Below, piece after piece: positions 1 through 7,887 of a stretch of 34,842 nt of DNA (its first letter is position 1; every line of letters starts with the position of its first letter). The notes under the pieces were generated by a model. The model ran no database searches and had not been told where the DNA came from. It was given only the letters and a program-made list of their open reading frames with translations. The position numbers and the translations under genes are program-made. The DNA comes from Acidimicrobiia bacterium (GTDB lineage: Bacteria > Actinomycetota > Acidimicrobiia > Spongiisociales > Spongiisociaceae): assembly GCA_003229305.1 (NCBI GenBank), contig QIDH01000029.1:1-34842 (forward strand). Reading direction: 5' to 3'.

Positions 1-86
1 ACCAGATCGGCAACCGCCGCGATCTCCGTCCGCCGACCCACGAAGCTCGTCATCTCGGTCGGGAAGCTGACTAGTTGCGCTGCCAT
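1..86 (-). CDS. N-terminal fragment of an NB-ARC / LuxR- or cyclase-type regulator (cut by window edge)
   Basis: Only about 28 codons lie inside the window, reading leftward from an ATG at 84-86 and running off the edge. The translation contains [20 protein letters not shown]. The pattern 'LTSFVGRExE' followed by an Ala/Leu-rich helix is the usual entry into the P-loop NB-ARC ATPase domain of large actinobacterial regulators (AfsR/SARP, LuxR-type and some adenylate-cyclase fusions). The P-loop, the C-terminal output domain and the true size are outside the window, so the output domain cannot be named. The frame stays open upstream to a TAA at 123-125, so an alternative TTG start a few codons earlier is possible. 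It is divergent from the phosphofructokinase gene. Confidence 0.6.
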   Translation of the reverse strand, partial: MAAQLVSFPTEMTSFVGRRTEIAAVADL

Positions 87-458
87 GATCCACAAACATA
101 CATCCAACGCCTGTCCGAGGCCTTAGAACCCGCCACCGAGATGCCAGAGAGAGAGGTGCGATCTTCGGCTTCGCCTGGTCGTAGTCGATTGGCATGGTCA
201 CGTCGCCACGTTGATCCAGCGCAGGGTCGCAATGTTCTTGAATCTCTCGCTGCGCTATGCAAGCCCGTGCAATCCACGGCCTCGCAGTCATCTCCGAGGA
301 GCCGGGCCCTGTTCGGCTGTGAGTGTCCAGCGCACCGGGTGCAAGTCAGCGTCGAGAAAGTCAGCTTCCGCCCAGCCTGGCTAGCCTCGCAAGGTACGGC
401 CGGAATGCACCCAAAGGGGACGGGCGGTGCCACAGGCCGAAATGACTGGAGCTGGACG
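87..458. other. Gap between divergent genes, no gene supported
   Basis: This 372-bp stretch separates the leftward regulator fragment from the rightward phosphofructokinase. Open frames run through it on both strands, but their translations are Arg/Ser/Cys-rich and resemble no family. The only element I can assign is the ribosome binding site GGAG at 448-451, seven bases before the kinase ATG at 459. It presumably holds promoters for both divergent genes, but I see no convincing -35/-10 pair. Confidence 0.4.
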
Positions 459-1607
459 ATGCGGATTGGGATTCTCACGGGTGGAGGCGATGTTCCTGGG
501 CTCAACGCCTGCATCAAGGCGGTCGTGGAACGGGTGGTCGATGACGGTCATCAGGTGGTCGGCGCGCGAATGGGTTGGGCTCCTTTCGTCGGTTTCAATC
601 CAGACGAGCCTGGAGATCGGGATGACTGGTTCATCGACCTCGACCCTGGCATTGTCCGCACCGTCGCCCGCACCGGGGGAACCTTTCTGCACACCTCGCG
701 CACCAATCCAGGCCGGGTGAACGGCGGCTCGCTCCCCGATTTCCTGTTGGACCGGTATGAGGGCGAGGGTCCTCACGATGTCACGGAGCATGCGTTGGCG
801 GTTCTGGAGAGTCAGCGACTCGATGTGCTGATCGCCATCGGTGGCGACGACACGTTGTCGTTTGCGCTGCGGTTGCATCAGGAGGGCGTGCCGACGATCG
901 CCATTCCCAAGACTATGGACAATGACGTTCAAGGCACCGATTACTGCATCGGCTTCTCGACGGCTGTCACCAGAGGGGTCGAGTACATCAACAACCTCCG
1001 CACAAGCGCGGGGAGTCACGAGCGGATTGCGGTTGTTGAGCTGTTCGGGCGCTACAGCGGGGAGACGTCCCTCGTCACCGGGTACCTGGCCGACGTGGAT
1101 CGGTCGATCATCTCCGAGGTCCCGTTCGACATTGACAAGTTGACAGGCTTGCTGATCGAGGACAAGGCCAGGAACCCTAGCAATTACGCCATGGTCGTGA
1201 TCTCTGAGGGTGCCAAGCTGGCCGGTAGCGAAATGGTGTTGAGCGGGGTCGAAGACGCATACGGCCATCGCAAGCTCGGCGGGATCGGTGCGCTCACCGG
1301 GGAGCTGATAAAGGAGCGCACAGGCGGAGGGATCATCTATCAGCAGCTTGCCTACCTCATGCGCTCAGGGGCACCCGATTCGCTCGACCTCATGGTCGCT
1401 TCCAATTATGGGGTGATGGCCGCGGATCTGGCGGTCGAGGGAGCCACGGGGCGCATGGTGGCTCTGCGCGGTGGCACGTATACGAACGTCCCGATAACGG
1501 CGACCGAACAGGGTGTCAAACGAGTGGACGTCGAGGAACTCTATGACACAGACGAGTATAGGGCCACGGTCCGGCACGTCGGCGGCAAGCCGATGTTCCT
1601 GTACTGA
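459..1607 (+). CDS. pfp: 6-phosphofructokinase, probably pyrophosphate-dependent
   Basis: A 382-residue protein of the PFK-A superfamily that phosphorylates fructose 6-phosphate at C1 in glycolysis (cytosolic). The N-terminal glycine loop is [10 protein letters not shown] (residues 7-16). GGDDT is at 128-132 and PKTMDND at 150-156, with D154 as the catalytic base. In ATP-dependent enzymes the first motif is GGDGS/T and the second PGTIDND. An Asp after GGD and a Lys in PKT are the classical markers of PPi-dependent enzymes (EC 2.7.1.90), so PPi is the likely donor and the reaction would be reversible. The frame is open much further upstream, but ATG 459 is preferred because it has GGAG seven bases upstream and begins directly with the conserved [10 protein letters not shown] strand. 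No other glycolytic gene is adjacent. Confidence 0.9.
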   Translation: MRIGILTGGGDVPGLNACIKAVVERVVDDGHQVVGARMGWAPFVGFNPDEPGDRDDWFIDLDPGIVRTVARTGGTFLHTSRTNPGRVNGGSLPDFLLDRYEGEGPHDVTEHALAVLESQRLDVLIAIGGDDTLSFALRLHQEGVPTIAIPKTMDNDVQGTDYCIGFSTAVTRGVEYINNLRTSAGSHERIAVVELFGRYSGETSLVTGYLADVDRSIISEVPFDIDKLTGLLIEDKARNPSNYAMVVISEGAKLAGSEMVLSGVEDAYGHRKLGGIGALTGELIKERTGGGIIYQQLAYLMRSGAPDSLDLMVASNYGVMAADLAVEGATGRMVALRGGTYTNVPITATEQGVKRVDVEELYDTDEYRATVRHVGGKPMFLY

Positions 1608-1776
1608 CCGCCAACCCGAACAGGCAGTCCGGGCCATTGCGCTCCCAACCGACCAGGTCTGGCTCGAATGGAACCGCCTTCCGTCGACCGCCCAAATTGA
1701 ACGCCGGGTCGGTTAGAGCGGTGGTCCATGCGATTGTCATCTTGAACCGCCGTCCCTCGTATCTGTATTTCCTCTC

Positions 1777-1806
1777 TTGACCTTCCTTTCGACTAGAAGG
1801 TATACA
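1777..1806 (+). promoter_or_regulatory. Sigma-70-type promoter for the SPW gene
   Basis: TTGACC at 1777-1782 and TATACA at 1801-1806 are separated by 18 bp, a good match to housekeeping -35 and -10 boxes. The start codon of the SPW-repeat gene lies 42 bp past the -10 box, leaving a short leader with an AAAGGAGG ribosome binding site. Confidence 0.5.
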
Positions 1807-1848
1807 GTGATTGAGCACGATTGGTGCGACAAGAAAGGAGGTGCACAA

Positions 1849-2238
1849 ATGACCTCGAAACGATGGCAGGAATGGCTCCTGCTTCTCGGCGGCGTATGGC
1901 TCCTCGTTGCCCCCTCTGTGTTGGGATCGACTTCTGATCTCAACTCTTCGTGGAACGCCTGGATACTTGGTGTCCTGGTGATTGCGACAGTCTGGTGGGC
2001 ACAGGCAAAACCGGCCGAGAAGACAACCGGATGGCTGCAAGCCACATACGGTACGTGGTTGTTCGCAGCACCGTGGGTGCTTGGGTTCTCCGGGCTGGCT
2101 GAGCCGAGCTGGAATGCATGGCTCACCGGGGTCGGCATCGTCGCGGTTGCATGTTGGGATGTCGTAGACCGGTCATCTCGGCCTGTTATACGGCCGCCGA
2201 CAACACGAGAAGACCACATCACTCACAGTTCCCACTGA
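1849..2238 (+). CDS. SPW-repeat membrane protein
   Basis: A 129-residue hydrophobic protein with two tandem copies of a motif in which a Trp/Leu-rich helix (GGVWLLVAPSVLG; later YGTWLFAAPWVLGF) is followed by SSWNAWILG or PSWNAWLTG and a second helix. This is the SPW-repeat architecture (Pfam SPW family), giving about four membrane segments. Its biochemical role is unknown. ATG 1849 is chosen because a near-perfect AAAGGAGG precedes it by eight bases; an in-frame upstream start at 1777 would overlap the -35 box. The C-terminal tail of about 25 residues is hydrophilic. It looks monocistronic with its own promoter. Confidence 0.85.
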   Translation: MTSKRWQEWLLLLGGVWLLVAPSVLGSTSDLNSSWNAWILGVLVIATVWWAQAKPAEKTTGWLQATYGTWLFAAPWVLGFSGLAEPSWNAWLTGVGIVAVACWDVVDRSSRPVIRPPTTREDHITHSSH

Positions 2239-2346
2239 GGCCCAACAGGACCTGAGCGGGACTCTCTCAGACCGGACTAGCGGGGTCGATGATTGCCACC
2301 AATCGTCGACCCCCGTCCGGGCACCACGCCCGCGAATCGAGATCAA

Positions 2347-3231
2347 ATGGCGCAAGACCGCAGGGACCGGAGACTCGAGCTGACAGAACCTGGGTGGGGT
2401 TTGATTCTGACCGGGGGTGCTAACTGGGGTGCAGTTCAGGTGGGGGTGTTGAAGGCCCTCCAGGAACGAGGGTTTGATCCGGATCTCATTGTCGGCGTGT
2501 CGGCTGGGGCAATCAACGGAGCCTTTTTTGCTGCGCGGCCCACAGCTGAGGGCTTGGCAGCGTTGGTCGAACTTTGGGAAACGGCCGACATGCGCAACAT
2601 CTTTGGGACCCGGGTTGCTTGGTTTCGAGAAGTTATCACTGCGATGTTCCACGCCTCATCAGTCTTTTCGAACCGTGCCCTGCGATCATTCCTGACTCGA
2701 TCGCTTGCCATAGATCGGTTCGAGGCGTGCAGTATTCCTCTCGAAATAGTGGCCTCCGATCTGGTTTCAGGAACCTCGAGGTTGTTGTCTTCTGGCGACC
2801 TCGTGGATGCGATCTTGGCTTCGACGGCCATTCCCGGGCTTTTTCCCCCTGTGAAGATCAACGGAGAGCCGCTCGTCGACGGAGCGATCGCAGATCCGCT
2901 TCCGCTGGCCGCGATGCTGGAGCGCGGCATTCGGCGGGTTGTCGTAGTTGAGGCGGGCCGACCCTGTGGCTGTGGCGACGAACTCGACAGCGCATCCAAT
3001 CTCTTTCAGCGGGCGGTCACCGTGGTGATACATGACCGGATGGATCTGCTCGTGGCGCTCGCTCCTGCTGGGGTCGACATCATCCGGCTCGGGCGGGTTT
3101 GCCATCCAGAGACGCCGATCACCGATCTCTCCGACGCAGCACTCCGAGTTCGTCTTGGCCACGATGAGGCTGCCCGCCTCCTCGACGAAGCCGGCATGAG
3201 CCTCGACTCTGGCAGCGGTTCAGGTCTATGA
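2347..3231 (+). CDS. Patatin-like phospholipase / RssA-type acyl hydrolase
   Basis: A 294-residue patatin-family hydrolase. The oxyanion loop LTGGANWGAVQVGVLKAL is at about 21-38, the nucleophile elbow GVSAG at about 50-54 with Ser52 as nucleophile, and the dyad Asp is in VDGAIADPLPL (Asp near 178). These are the catalytic Ser-Asp dyad elements of bacterial patatins, which cleave acyl chains from phospholipids or related esters. There is no signal peptide or membrane span, so it is likely cytosolic or membrane-peripheral. A TTG at 2293 would add 18 residues; ATG 2347 is preferred because the conserved core starts shortly after it. CGCDG-like Cys residues occur near 205. The natural substrate is unknown. 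Confidence 0.88.
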   Translation: MAQDRRDRRLELTEPGWGLILTGGANWGAVQVGVLKALQERGFDPDLIVGVSAGAINGAFFAARPTAEGLAALVELWETADMRNIFGTRVAWFREVITAMFHASSVFSNRALRSFLTRSLAIDRFEACSIPLEIVASDLVSGTSRLLSSGDLVDAILASTAIPGLFPPVKINGEPLVDGAIADPLPLAAMLERGIRRVVVVEAGRPCGCGDELDSASNLFQRAVTVVIHDRMDLLVALAPAGVDIIRLGRVCHPETPITDLSDAALRVRLGHDEAARLLDEAGMSLDSGSGSGL

Positions 3232-3263
3232 CGGCGACCCTATTGAAACTTGTCGCGAACCTC

Positions 3264-3295
3264 TTGACATTCCATGTGACTGGAAGGAATACGCT
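3264..3295 (+). promoter_or_regulatory. Possible promoter of the small Cys-rich gene
   Basis: A perfect TTGACA at 3264-3269 is followed at a slightly long distance by AATACGCT (3288-3295), which offers a weak -10 in either of two registers (18 or 20 bp spacing). It lies about 37-44 bp upstream of the ATG at 3332. The -35 box is convincing, the -10 is not. Confidence 0.35.
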
Positions 3296-3331
3296 AGGGC
3301 TCAACTTGCGAAGCGAATGGGAGCGTGAGTC

Positions 3332-3526
3332 ATGATCAGTCACCCAGACCTTGTCGGGCACTTGGTTCGACCGGACGGTCGGCGCCCTAATGCGGTTGCC
3401 ACTGGGCGCGTGTGCGCTAAACCGGATTGTTCCACCAAGCTCAGCATGTACAACCGCAACGACACGTGTTTTCGGCATACTCCGATCCGATTCCCGAGGA
3501 CTCGAGGCCGTATCAAGGCCATCTGA
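3332..3526 (+). CDS. Small Cys-rich actinobacterial protein, putative zinc-binding
   Basis: A 64-residue basic protein. It contains C28-x4-C33, then TKLSMYNRNDTC (Cys46) and His49, spaced like a small zinc-binding knuckle. Many actinobacterial genomes carry short proteins with the same 'C-x4-C-xTxLSxYNxxxxCxxH' core, usually unannotated or suspected of nucleic-acid binding; that link is from memory of the pattern, not from a search. The gene has an upstream TTGACA box and a weak ribosome binding site. It is convergent with the permease gene, whose stop lies 23 bp beyond its end. Function unknown. Confidence 0.65.
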   Translation: MISHPDLVGHLVRPDGRRPNAVATGRVCAKPDCSTKLSMYNRNDTCFRHTPIRFPRTRGRIKAI

Positions 3527-3548
3527 ACTCGTCGAAAACGAACGGGAC

Positions 3549-4904
3549 TCACATGTCCATGTTGCCGTCCGCGTCGGTGTGGGACCACATGAAGACTCGC
3601 TCGCCTGACACGATCAAGGCCACACCAACAGCCGAAACGATGAGGACGAGTATGTCTTCGGATGCCTTGACCCATAGGAAGGCCGTGAGGACGATGACGT
3701 CCAGCACGATAGCGGTGCCCACGATGGCGGGTCGTACCGGAATCCGATCACGCAGATGGCGCAGGATCCCCCAATGGATGGCGATATCCATGATCAGGTA
3801 GAAGACGGCTCCAAGAGCAGCGATTCGTTGCAGGTCGAATAGGACCGTCAAAGCCATTGCGAAGGCGACCGTGTAGATCATGGCGTGAGTTCGGAGGGTG
3901 CCTGGTAGCCCGAAATGCCGGTGAGGTATCTCTTTCATGGTTGTGAGCATTGCCAGCATTCGCGAAGCAGCGAACACGCTCGCCATGACTCCAGAGGCCG
4001 TCGCGATTACGGCGATCACGACCGTGAACCAAACCCCAGCGTCGCCGAACGCAGGTCGAGCGGCTTCAGCCAGCGCAAAGTTTTGAGCCGTGACTATTTC
4101 GGTCAAAGTCAGATTGCCGGCCACCATGATGGCCAACGCCATGTACAGGACTGCCGAGATCGATATCGAGATGATGATGGCGCGTCCGGTATTGCGGTGG
4201 GGATCGACGATCTCACCTCCGCTGTTCGTGATGGTCGTGAAGCCCTTGTAGGCGAGAATCGCCAATGCGACTCCTGCCAGAAAACCACCGGATCCAATCC
4301 CATTCGTTCCTGGCGACCCGTTGGTGAAGTTGGCAGAGCTGACAAACCAGAGCCCAATGATTGCAAACACTGCCAAGCCACCAACCTTGATGGCTGCCAT
4401 GACCCCTTGGGAGGTCTGGACGGCCCGGTTGCCTGCGATATTGACCACGAAGGCGATGGCGAGAAGCCCAACTCCGAGGGCCGGCACCCAGAACGAGGTG
4501 GGAGTCAGGCCGACGATCTGAAGAACATAGGCTCCGAAGGTTCTCGCGACGAGACTCTCACTGATGACCATCGACACGTACATCAAGAGTGCGAAGACAC
4601 CCGTAGCGGTCCCGAGCCCGTACGCCTCTCGCAAGAACATTGCCACGCCACCAGAGGACGGGAAGGCGTTGGACAGCTTCACGTACGAGTAGGCGCTGAA
4701 AGCAACTATTGCACCGGCAGTCAGGAATGCGATCGGGAACAGATCGCCTGCGAGCGCGGCAACCTGTCCAGTCAGGGCGAAGATGCCGGCTCCGATCATC
4801 ACTCCGGTGCCAAGTGACACGGCCCCAAAGAGACTCAGGCTGTCTGCATCATCTTCCGAGGCTGGGTCGTCGCCGCCGGCCATGCCATGGTCTGCATCAC
4901 TCAT
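3549..4904 (-). CDS. APC-superfamily amino acid permease
   Basis: A 451-residue polytopic membrane protein with about 12 predicted helices. The N-terminal cytosolic tail (about 25 acidic residues) leads into GTGVMIGAGIFALTGQVAALAG, the substrate-binding 'GxGIGxGIF' unwound helix 1 of APC transporters. FSAYSYVKLSNAFPSSGG follows and matches helices 2-3 of amino acid or cation/amino-acid permeases. Proton-coupled uptake of an amino acid or amine is the family expectation; the substrate cannot be read from sequence. There is no fused C-terminal USP domain, as found in some relatives. It starts nine bases after the stop of the 96-residue membrane protein gene and is probably co-transcribed with it. 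Confidence 0.88.
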   Translation of the reverse strand: MSDADHGMAGGDDPASEDDADSLSLFGAVSLGTGVMIGAGIFALTGQVAALAGDLFPIAFLTAGAIVAFSAYSYVKLSNAFPSSGGVAMFLREAYGLGTATGVFALLMYVSMVISESLVARTFGAYVLQIVGLTPTSFWVPALGVGLLAIAFVVNIAGNRAVQTSQGVMAAIKVGGLAVFAIIGLWFVSSANFTNGSPGTNGIGSGGFLAGVALAILAYKGFTTITNSGGEIVDPHRNTGRAIIISISISAVLYMALAIMVAGNLTLTEIVTAQNFALAEAARPAFGDAGVWFTVVIAVIATASGVMASVFAASRMLAMLTTMKEIPHRHFGLPGTLRTHAMIYTVAFAMALTVLFDLQRIAALGAVFYLIMDIAIHWGILRHLRDRIPVRPAIVGTAIVLDVIVLTAFLWVKASEDILVLIVSAVGVALIVSGERVFMWSHTDADGNMDM

Positions 4905-4913
4905 GGCGAGGGC

Positions 4914-5204
4914 TCACATGGAGTCTTCGGGGGTTTCGGTGTCCATCCCGGCCATCAGGACGGCGTTCTGGTTGACCACGTGGAGGTGCTGGCCCACGTG
5001 GTAGAGCAGCAGGCCGAGTCCGACGAAGATGAGCGGTTGAAGTGTGACACTTATGAATTTGTTGGGCACGTCGAGGCTGGCATTGACTATCGCTATCACG
5101 AACGCGGACAGGATGATGGACATGCCGGCGACGCCGGTCGCCCAAGGTGCCTTGATGTTGGCAAGTATCTGTTGAGCGACCTGGTCTCTGGATTGGGGAA
5201 TCAC
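4914..5204 (-). CDS. Small two-helix membrane protein
   Basis: A 96-residue protein with two hydrophobic segments (about 28-48 and 54-74), an amphipathic N-terminus (MIPQSRDQVAQQILANIKAP), and a soluble tail ending in a Met/Asp/Glu-rich stretch. GTG 5204 is chosen because AGGAG lies six bases upstream. It sits immediately upstream of the APC permease on the same strand, so it may be a companion subunit or co-regulated protein. I do not recognise the family. Confidence 0.65.
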   Translation of the reverse strand: MIPQSRDQVAQQILANIKAPWATGVAGMSIILSAFVIAIVNASLDVPNKFISVTLQPLIFVGLGLLLYHVGQHLHVVNQNAVLMAGMDTETPEDSM

Positions 5205-5309
5205 CTGTTCTCCTGTTTGAGCCTGGGGGCGACTGTACCAATTCGTCTCGATCGAGGAAGGCGAACCGTATCGGGGCGGCTGACTCGAGTCGAGTTCCGA
5301 TCCGCCGGG

Positions 5310-6596
5310 TCAGCCGTTGGTGATGTAGGCGATGTTGCCAGACAGTGGATTGGTGGACGTCACCTCGAACACAGCCAGGTGTACGGTCCCGTCGCTTCCC
5401 AGCCTGAAGCTGACCAATTGCCCGAGGGGAAGTTCGCCCGCGGTGAGGATCGTCGATGTGTCCCAACCGCCGCCGCCCTGCGTCGCCACTTTCACGACAC
5501 TGCGATCCGAGTACACGATACGAGGGGCCTGGTCGGCATCGACAGCGATCGCAGTTACTCGCCTTGCCCCGGTGAATCCTGTTTCCAGATCGGCCAAGGT
5601 GTCTACGTCTGTCGCAGACCAGCCGCTTCCGGCGTTGTTTGCATACCTGACTGTGGCATCGGCGGCCCCGTCGATGCGGAGATAGCTGATGTGCGGGTTT
5701 CCGCTGCTGTCGAATGCCAGAGATGAGTACCGTCCGACATCGCCATCCGAATCGACCGTCTCGATTGTCCAGGTGCCGTCTTGGCGGTACGCGTATTTGA
5801 GGTCCTGGTTGTTGTTGTCGAAATAGCTGAGGGCCGGGTTGCCGTCTGGGTCGACAGCGAGCGAAACGTTGAACTCGTAGGCGATCGGTCCTGAGCCGAT
5901 CTCGGTGACTTGCCACGCGCCGTCTTGTAGTTCGTAGTACTCGACACCCGGAGTACGGTCGAATTGCTGAGGATCGATACCGGCCGCTCTGAGCACACCG
6001 TCAGGACCAATAACGATCGTGCTGTCCCATCCGTCGTGGCCTTCGCTGGCCAGGGCTTCAATCGCCCACCCTGCATCGCCACCAGACGCCACGGTGAGGT
6101 CCCCCTTGTCTTGTTGGAATGAGGTGTCCTGATGATCGTGGTACGCGATCTGAGGTTGGCCGTCTGGCGTGTAGGCCAGGCCGATCGGACCGTAGAAATA
6201 CCCCTCGGCGACTGTCTCGGTCGACCAGCCGGATCCAGCGGATGCGTAGCCGATCGTGCCCATGATGTCTTCAGCGAGAAATGCTATTCCTGGTGTTCCA
6301 TCAGGGGCCAACTCGAGGTCTGGTTTGATGCCTTGGCCGATCGCGGTAGCCGTGTAGCCGTCTGCGACCGTCAAGGCGAGGTCGCCGGCATCCTCTGGGT
6401 CCTCCTGGGAAGCCGATCCCGAGGCTGCGCTGGTGGTAGGGCCATCCGGGGGTGCGGACGCCTCCGTCGTTGATGGGCCGGTTGTCACCGAACCTGAGGC
6501 GGCATCGGAACTGTCGTCAGATCCTGCTCCGCAGGCCGCGGCGATCAGCGATATGGACGCGAGCAAGATTGGGAAACGTGCTGGGCTGAGACGCAT
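5310..6596 (-). CDS. Lipoprotein with beta-propeller-like repeats
   Basis: A 428-residue secreted protein. The signal peptide MRLSPARFPILLASISLIAA ends in a lipobox with Cys22, followed by a Ser/Thr/Gly/Pro-rich linker to about residue 75. The rest is built of 45-60-residue repeats such as SLAVDPDGNPALSYFD..DLKYAYR.DGTWTIETVD, each with a 'DxxGxPxISY' strand and a 'GxW' strand. This is typical of secreted six- or seven-bladed beta-propellers of unknown ligand. A GTG 33 bases upstream is in frame, but ATG 6596 directly precedes the signal peptide. It is expected on the outer face of the membrane. There is no link to flagella beyond position. Confidence 0.75.
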   Translation of the reverse strand: MRLSPARFPILLASISLIAAACGAGSDDSSDAASGSVTTGPSTTEASAPPDGPTTSAASGSASQEDPEDAGDLALTVADGYTATAIGQGIKPDLELAPDGTPGIAFLAEDIMGTIGYASAGSGWSTETVAEGYFYGPIGLAYTPDGQPQIAYHDHQDTSFQQDKGDLTVASGGDAGWAIEALASEGHDGWDSTIVIGPDGVLRAAGIDPQQFDRTPGVEYYELQDGAWQVTEIGSGPIAYEFNVSLAVDPDGNPALSYFDNNNQDLKYAYRQDGTWTIETVDSDGDVGRYSSLAFDSSGNPHISYLRIDGAADATVRYANNAGSGWSATDVDTLADLETGFTGARRVTAIAVDADQAPRIVYSDRSVVKVATQGGGGWDTSTILTAGELPLGQLVSFRLGSDGTVHLAVFEVTSTNPLSGNIAYITNG

Positions 6597-7085
6597 GCTG
6601 TGATCAACGTCAATCCGTTGGGGCTTCACCCCTGATTGTCGCGCCAGCGACAGTCAAGGACCAGTCGCGGGTGCAACATCTTGGGGCGATCTCAGAACGT
6701 GGCGCGTCTGAGGTGGGTCAACGGTTCGTCTGGCGATGGATGAGAGACCGGAGTTGGAACTGCCCCCTTGACATGCAGTCCCAACTCCGACTCCCGGAGC
6801 GGTAACCGAACCCGGCACGCGGTTTCCCACGCCATTCGGGTGACGTATTCGGTCAGAGCAACCCCATTGCGCCCTTGGTCTTATGGGCGGATGGCTCCGC
6901 CTGACGAGCCGGAATACTCAGCGGGGGAACCAAAGGCTCCCCCGCTGTAGCACGCAATGGGGATTGCTTGACTATCCAGTCGGCTCGCCGCGCAGCCGGG
7001 TAAGCGTTCTGGCCCGGAAACTCCCGGCTGCCGCGAAATAGAGGTGTGGAGTAGCGGGCTCCGGCGCGAAGAGGTGAACCCCCGG
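6597..7085. other. 489-bp gap holding a densely base-paired block
   Basis: No credible protein gene lies here. The part 6749-7035 contains successive strong inverted repeats: 6749-6763 with 6775-6789 (one G-T wobble), 6857-6871 with 6953-6968 (single-base bulge), an enclosed stem 6919-6928 with 6938-6947, and 6989-7000 with 7023-7035 (single-base bulge). Together they would fold most of the block. The strand is undetermined. On the minus strand it would be the leader of the lipoprotein gene or the trailer of the HDOD-sigma operon. The remaining 6597-6748 shows nothing recognisable. Confidence 0.55.
6749..7035. ncRNA. Candidate structured RNA (family unknown)
   Basis: Four hairpin domains follow one another with little unpaired sequence. 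The central domain is closed by a long stem (AGCAACCCCATTGCG at 6857-6871 with its complement at 6953-6968). It encloses a GC-rich hairpin with a 10-bp arm (6919-6928 / 6938-6947) and a GGCGG/CCGCC hairpin (about 6878-6893), so it would form a multibranched junction. The base pairing is seen directly in the sequence; that it is transcribed RNA is inference. I compared it by eye with c-di-AMP, c-di-GMP, SAM, cobalamin, TPP, RNase P, tmRNA and SRP consensus elements and found no match. Confidence 0.4.
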
Positions 7086-7886
7086 CTAGATGAAGGCGCT
7101 GGTAGCCGAGTTGGCGAACAGGGCGGCTTCGCGACGCACGAACTCTGCGTGTTCGCCTACGCCGACGGTTTCGAGGGTTTCTTGCAGGTCGGCATTTACA
7201 CAGGAGGTCTCGAAGTCGTCACCGGGAATGACTGCCATCGCCGCCCTCAGGATGCGTTCCAGGTCGGTAGCCGGATCGTGGTGGTTGGCAACCGCCGCCG
7301 AGATGATTGGTGGCAGGTTCCATTCTTCGAGGAGCTGACCGGATTGCAGAGCGTGGGTTGTCCCGTAGATCTCGGTTTCTCGTTCGAGAAGGTCTTCGGC
7401 GCTGGCACCGTCGCGGAGCAGCACACTGCGCCACTGGCGGTAGGCCGAATCTCGACCTGCCAGGATGGTCGTTCCGAAGTCGACGAAGAGGCCTGCGACG
7501 AAGGCGTGCTCACATTGCTCGTGACCCAGACCGGCCAATCGCCCGATCACCTTGGCTCCCCTCGACGTGACCAACGCCCTCGCCCATGAGCCTTCGTCTC
7601 CGAACGCAGACATCATCTGCCGCCCGGCCGCGGCTACCGCCAAAGAAGCGACAGTTCGACAGCCGACTCGCACGACTGCTTGGAGTACGGTCCCTACCGG
7701 ATAGGCCGTTCCGACATAAGCAGAGTTGGCGAATCGAATCGTCGCCGTTGCCAACTCAGGGATGGTGGCCAGCGTCGAGCTGACCGCATGAATGTCAGGG
7801 TCAGGATGGGCAGCGAGTTGCCACAAATCCAGCTCTGCGAGGCTTGCGTGGCGGAGAGCGCCGCCCGTCGCGGCCTTACCTGTCAT
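7086..7886 (-). CDS. HDOD-domain protein
   Basis: A 266-residue cytosolic protein of the HDOD type, a degenerate HD superfamily domain found in bacterial signalling and motility regulators. The N-terminal half shows the typical pattern: LPDPDIHAVSSTLATIPELATATIRFANSA-like text, where a short helix is followed by a 'P.L...ilr.aNSA.yg' segment, then GTVLQAVVRVGCRTVASLAV ('i.sl..AI..LG...l..l'). The HD-like GLFVDFGTTIL replaces the catalytic 'GLLHdiG', and no metal-binding HD pair is evident. It begins one base after the sigma factor stop, so the two are co-expressed, suggesting a role in motility or sigma control. The biochemical activity of HDOD domains is unknown. Confidence 0.82.
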   Translation of the reverse strand: MTGKAATGGALRHASLAELDLWQLAAHPDPDIHAVSSTLATIPELATATIRFANSAYVGTAYPVGTVLQAVVRVGCRTVASLAVAAAGRQMMSAFGDEGSWARALVTSRGAKVIGRLAGLGHEQCEHAFVAGLFVDFGTTILAGRDSAYRQWRSVLLRDGASAEDLLERETEIYGTTHALQSGQLLEEWNLPPIISAAVANHHDPATDLERILRAAMAVIPGDDFETSCVNADLQETLETVGVGEHAEFVRREAALFANSATSAFI

Positions 7887-7887
7887 A

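Noticed and set aside
381-1268. Long reverse frame of 295 residues
   Set aside because: Antisense shadow of the phosphofructokinase gene in GC-rich DNA; His/Arg/Asp-rich with no motifs.
3915-4817. Long forward frame opposite the APC permease
   Set aside because: Shadow frame. The reverse strand carries a clear 12-helix permease.
6768-6950. Forward frame of 60 residues within the structured block
   Set aside because: No ribosome binding site and no family resemblance. Its sequence is dictated by the inverted repeats, which explain it better than coding.
6857-7035. c-di-AMP (ydaO) riboswitch, because of GGGGGAACC and GGTAAGCG on the plus strand
   Set aside because: The second GGGGTGAAT block and the CCGACAGCTAACC core are absent or only loosely echoed, and no cell-wall or potassium gene follows on that strand.
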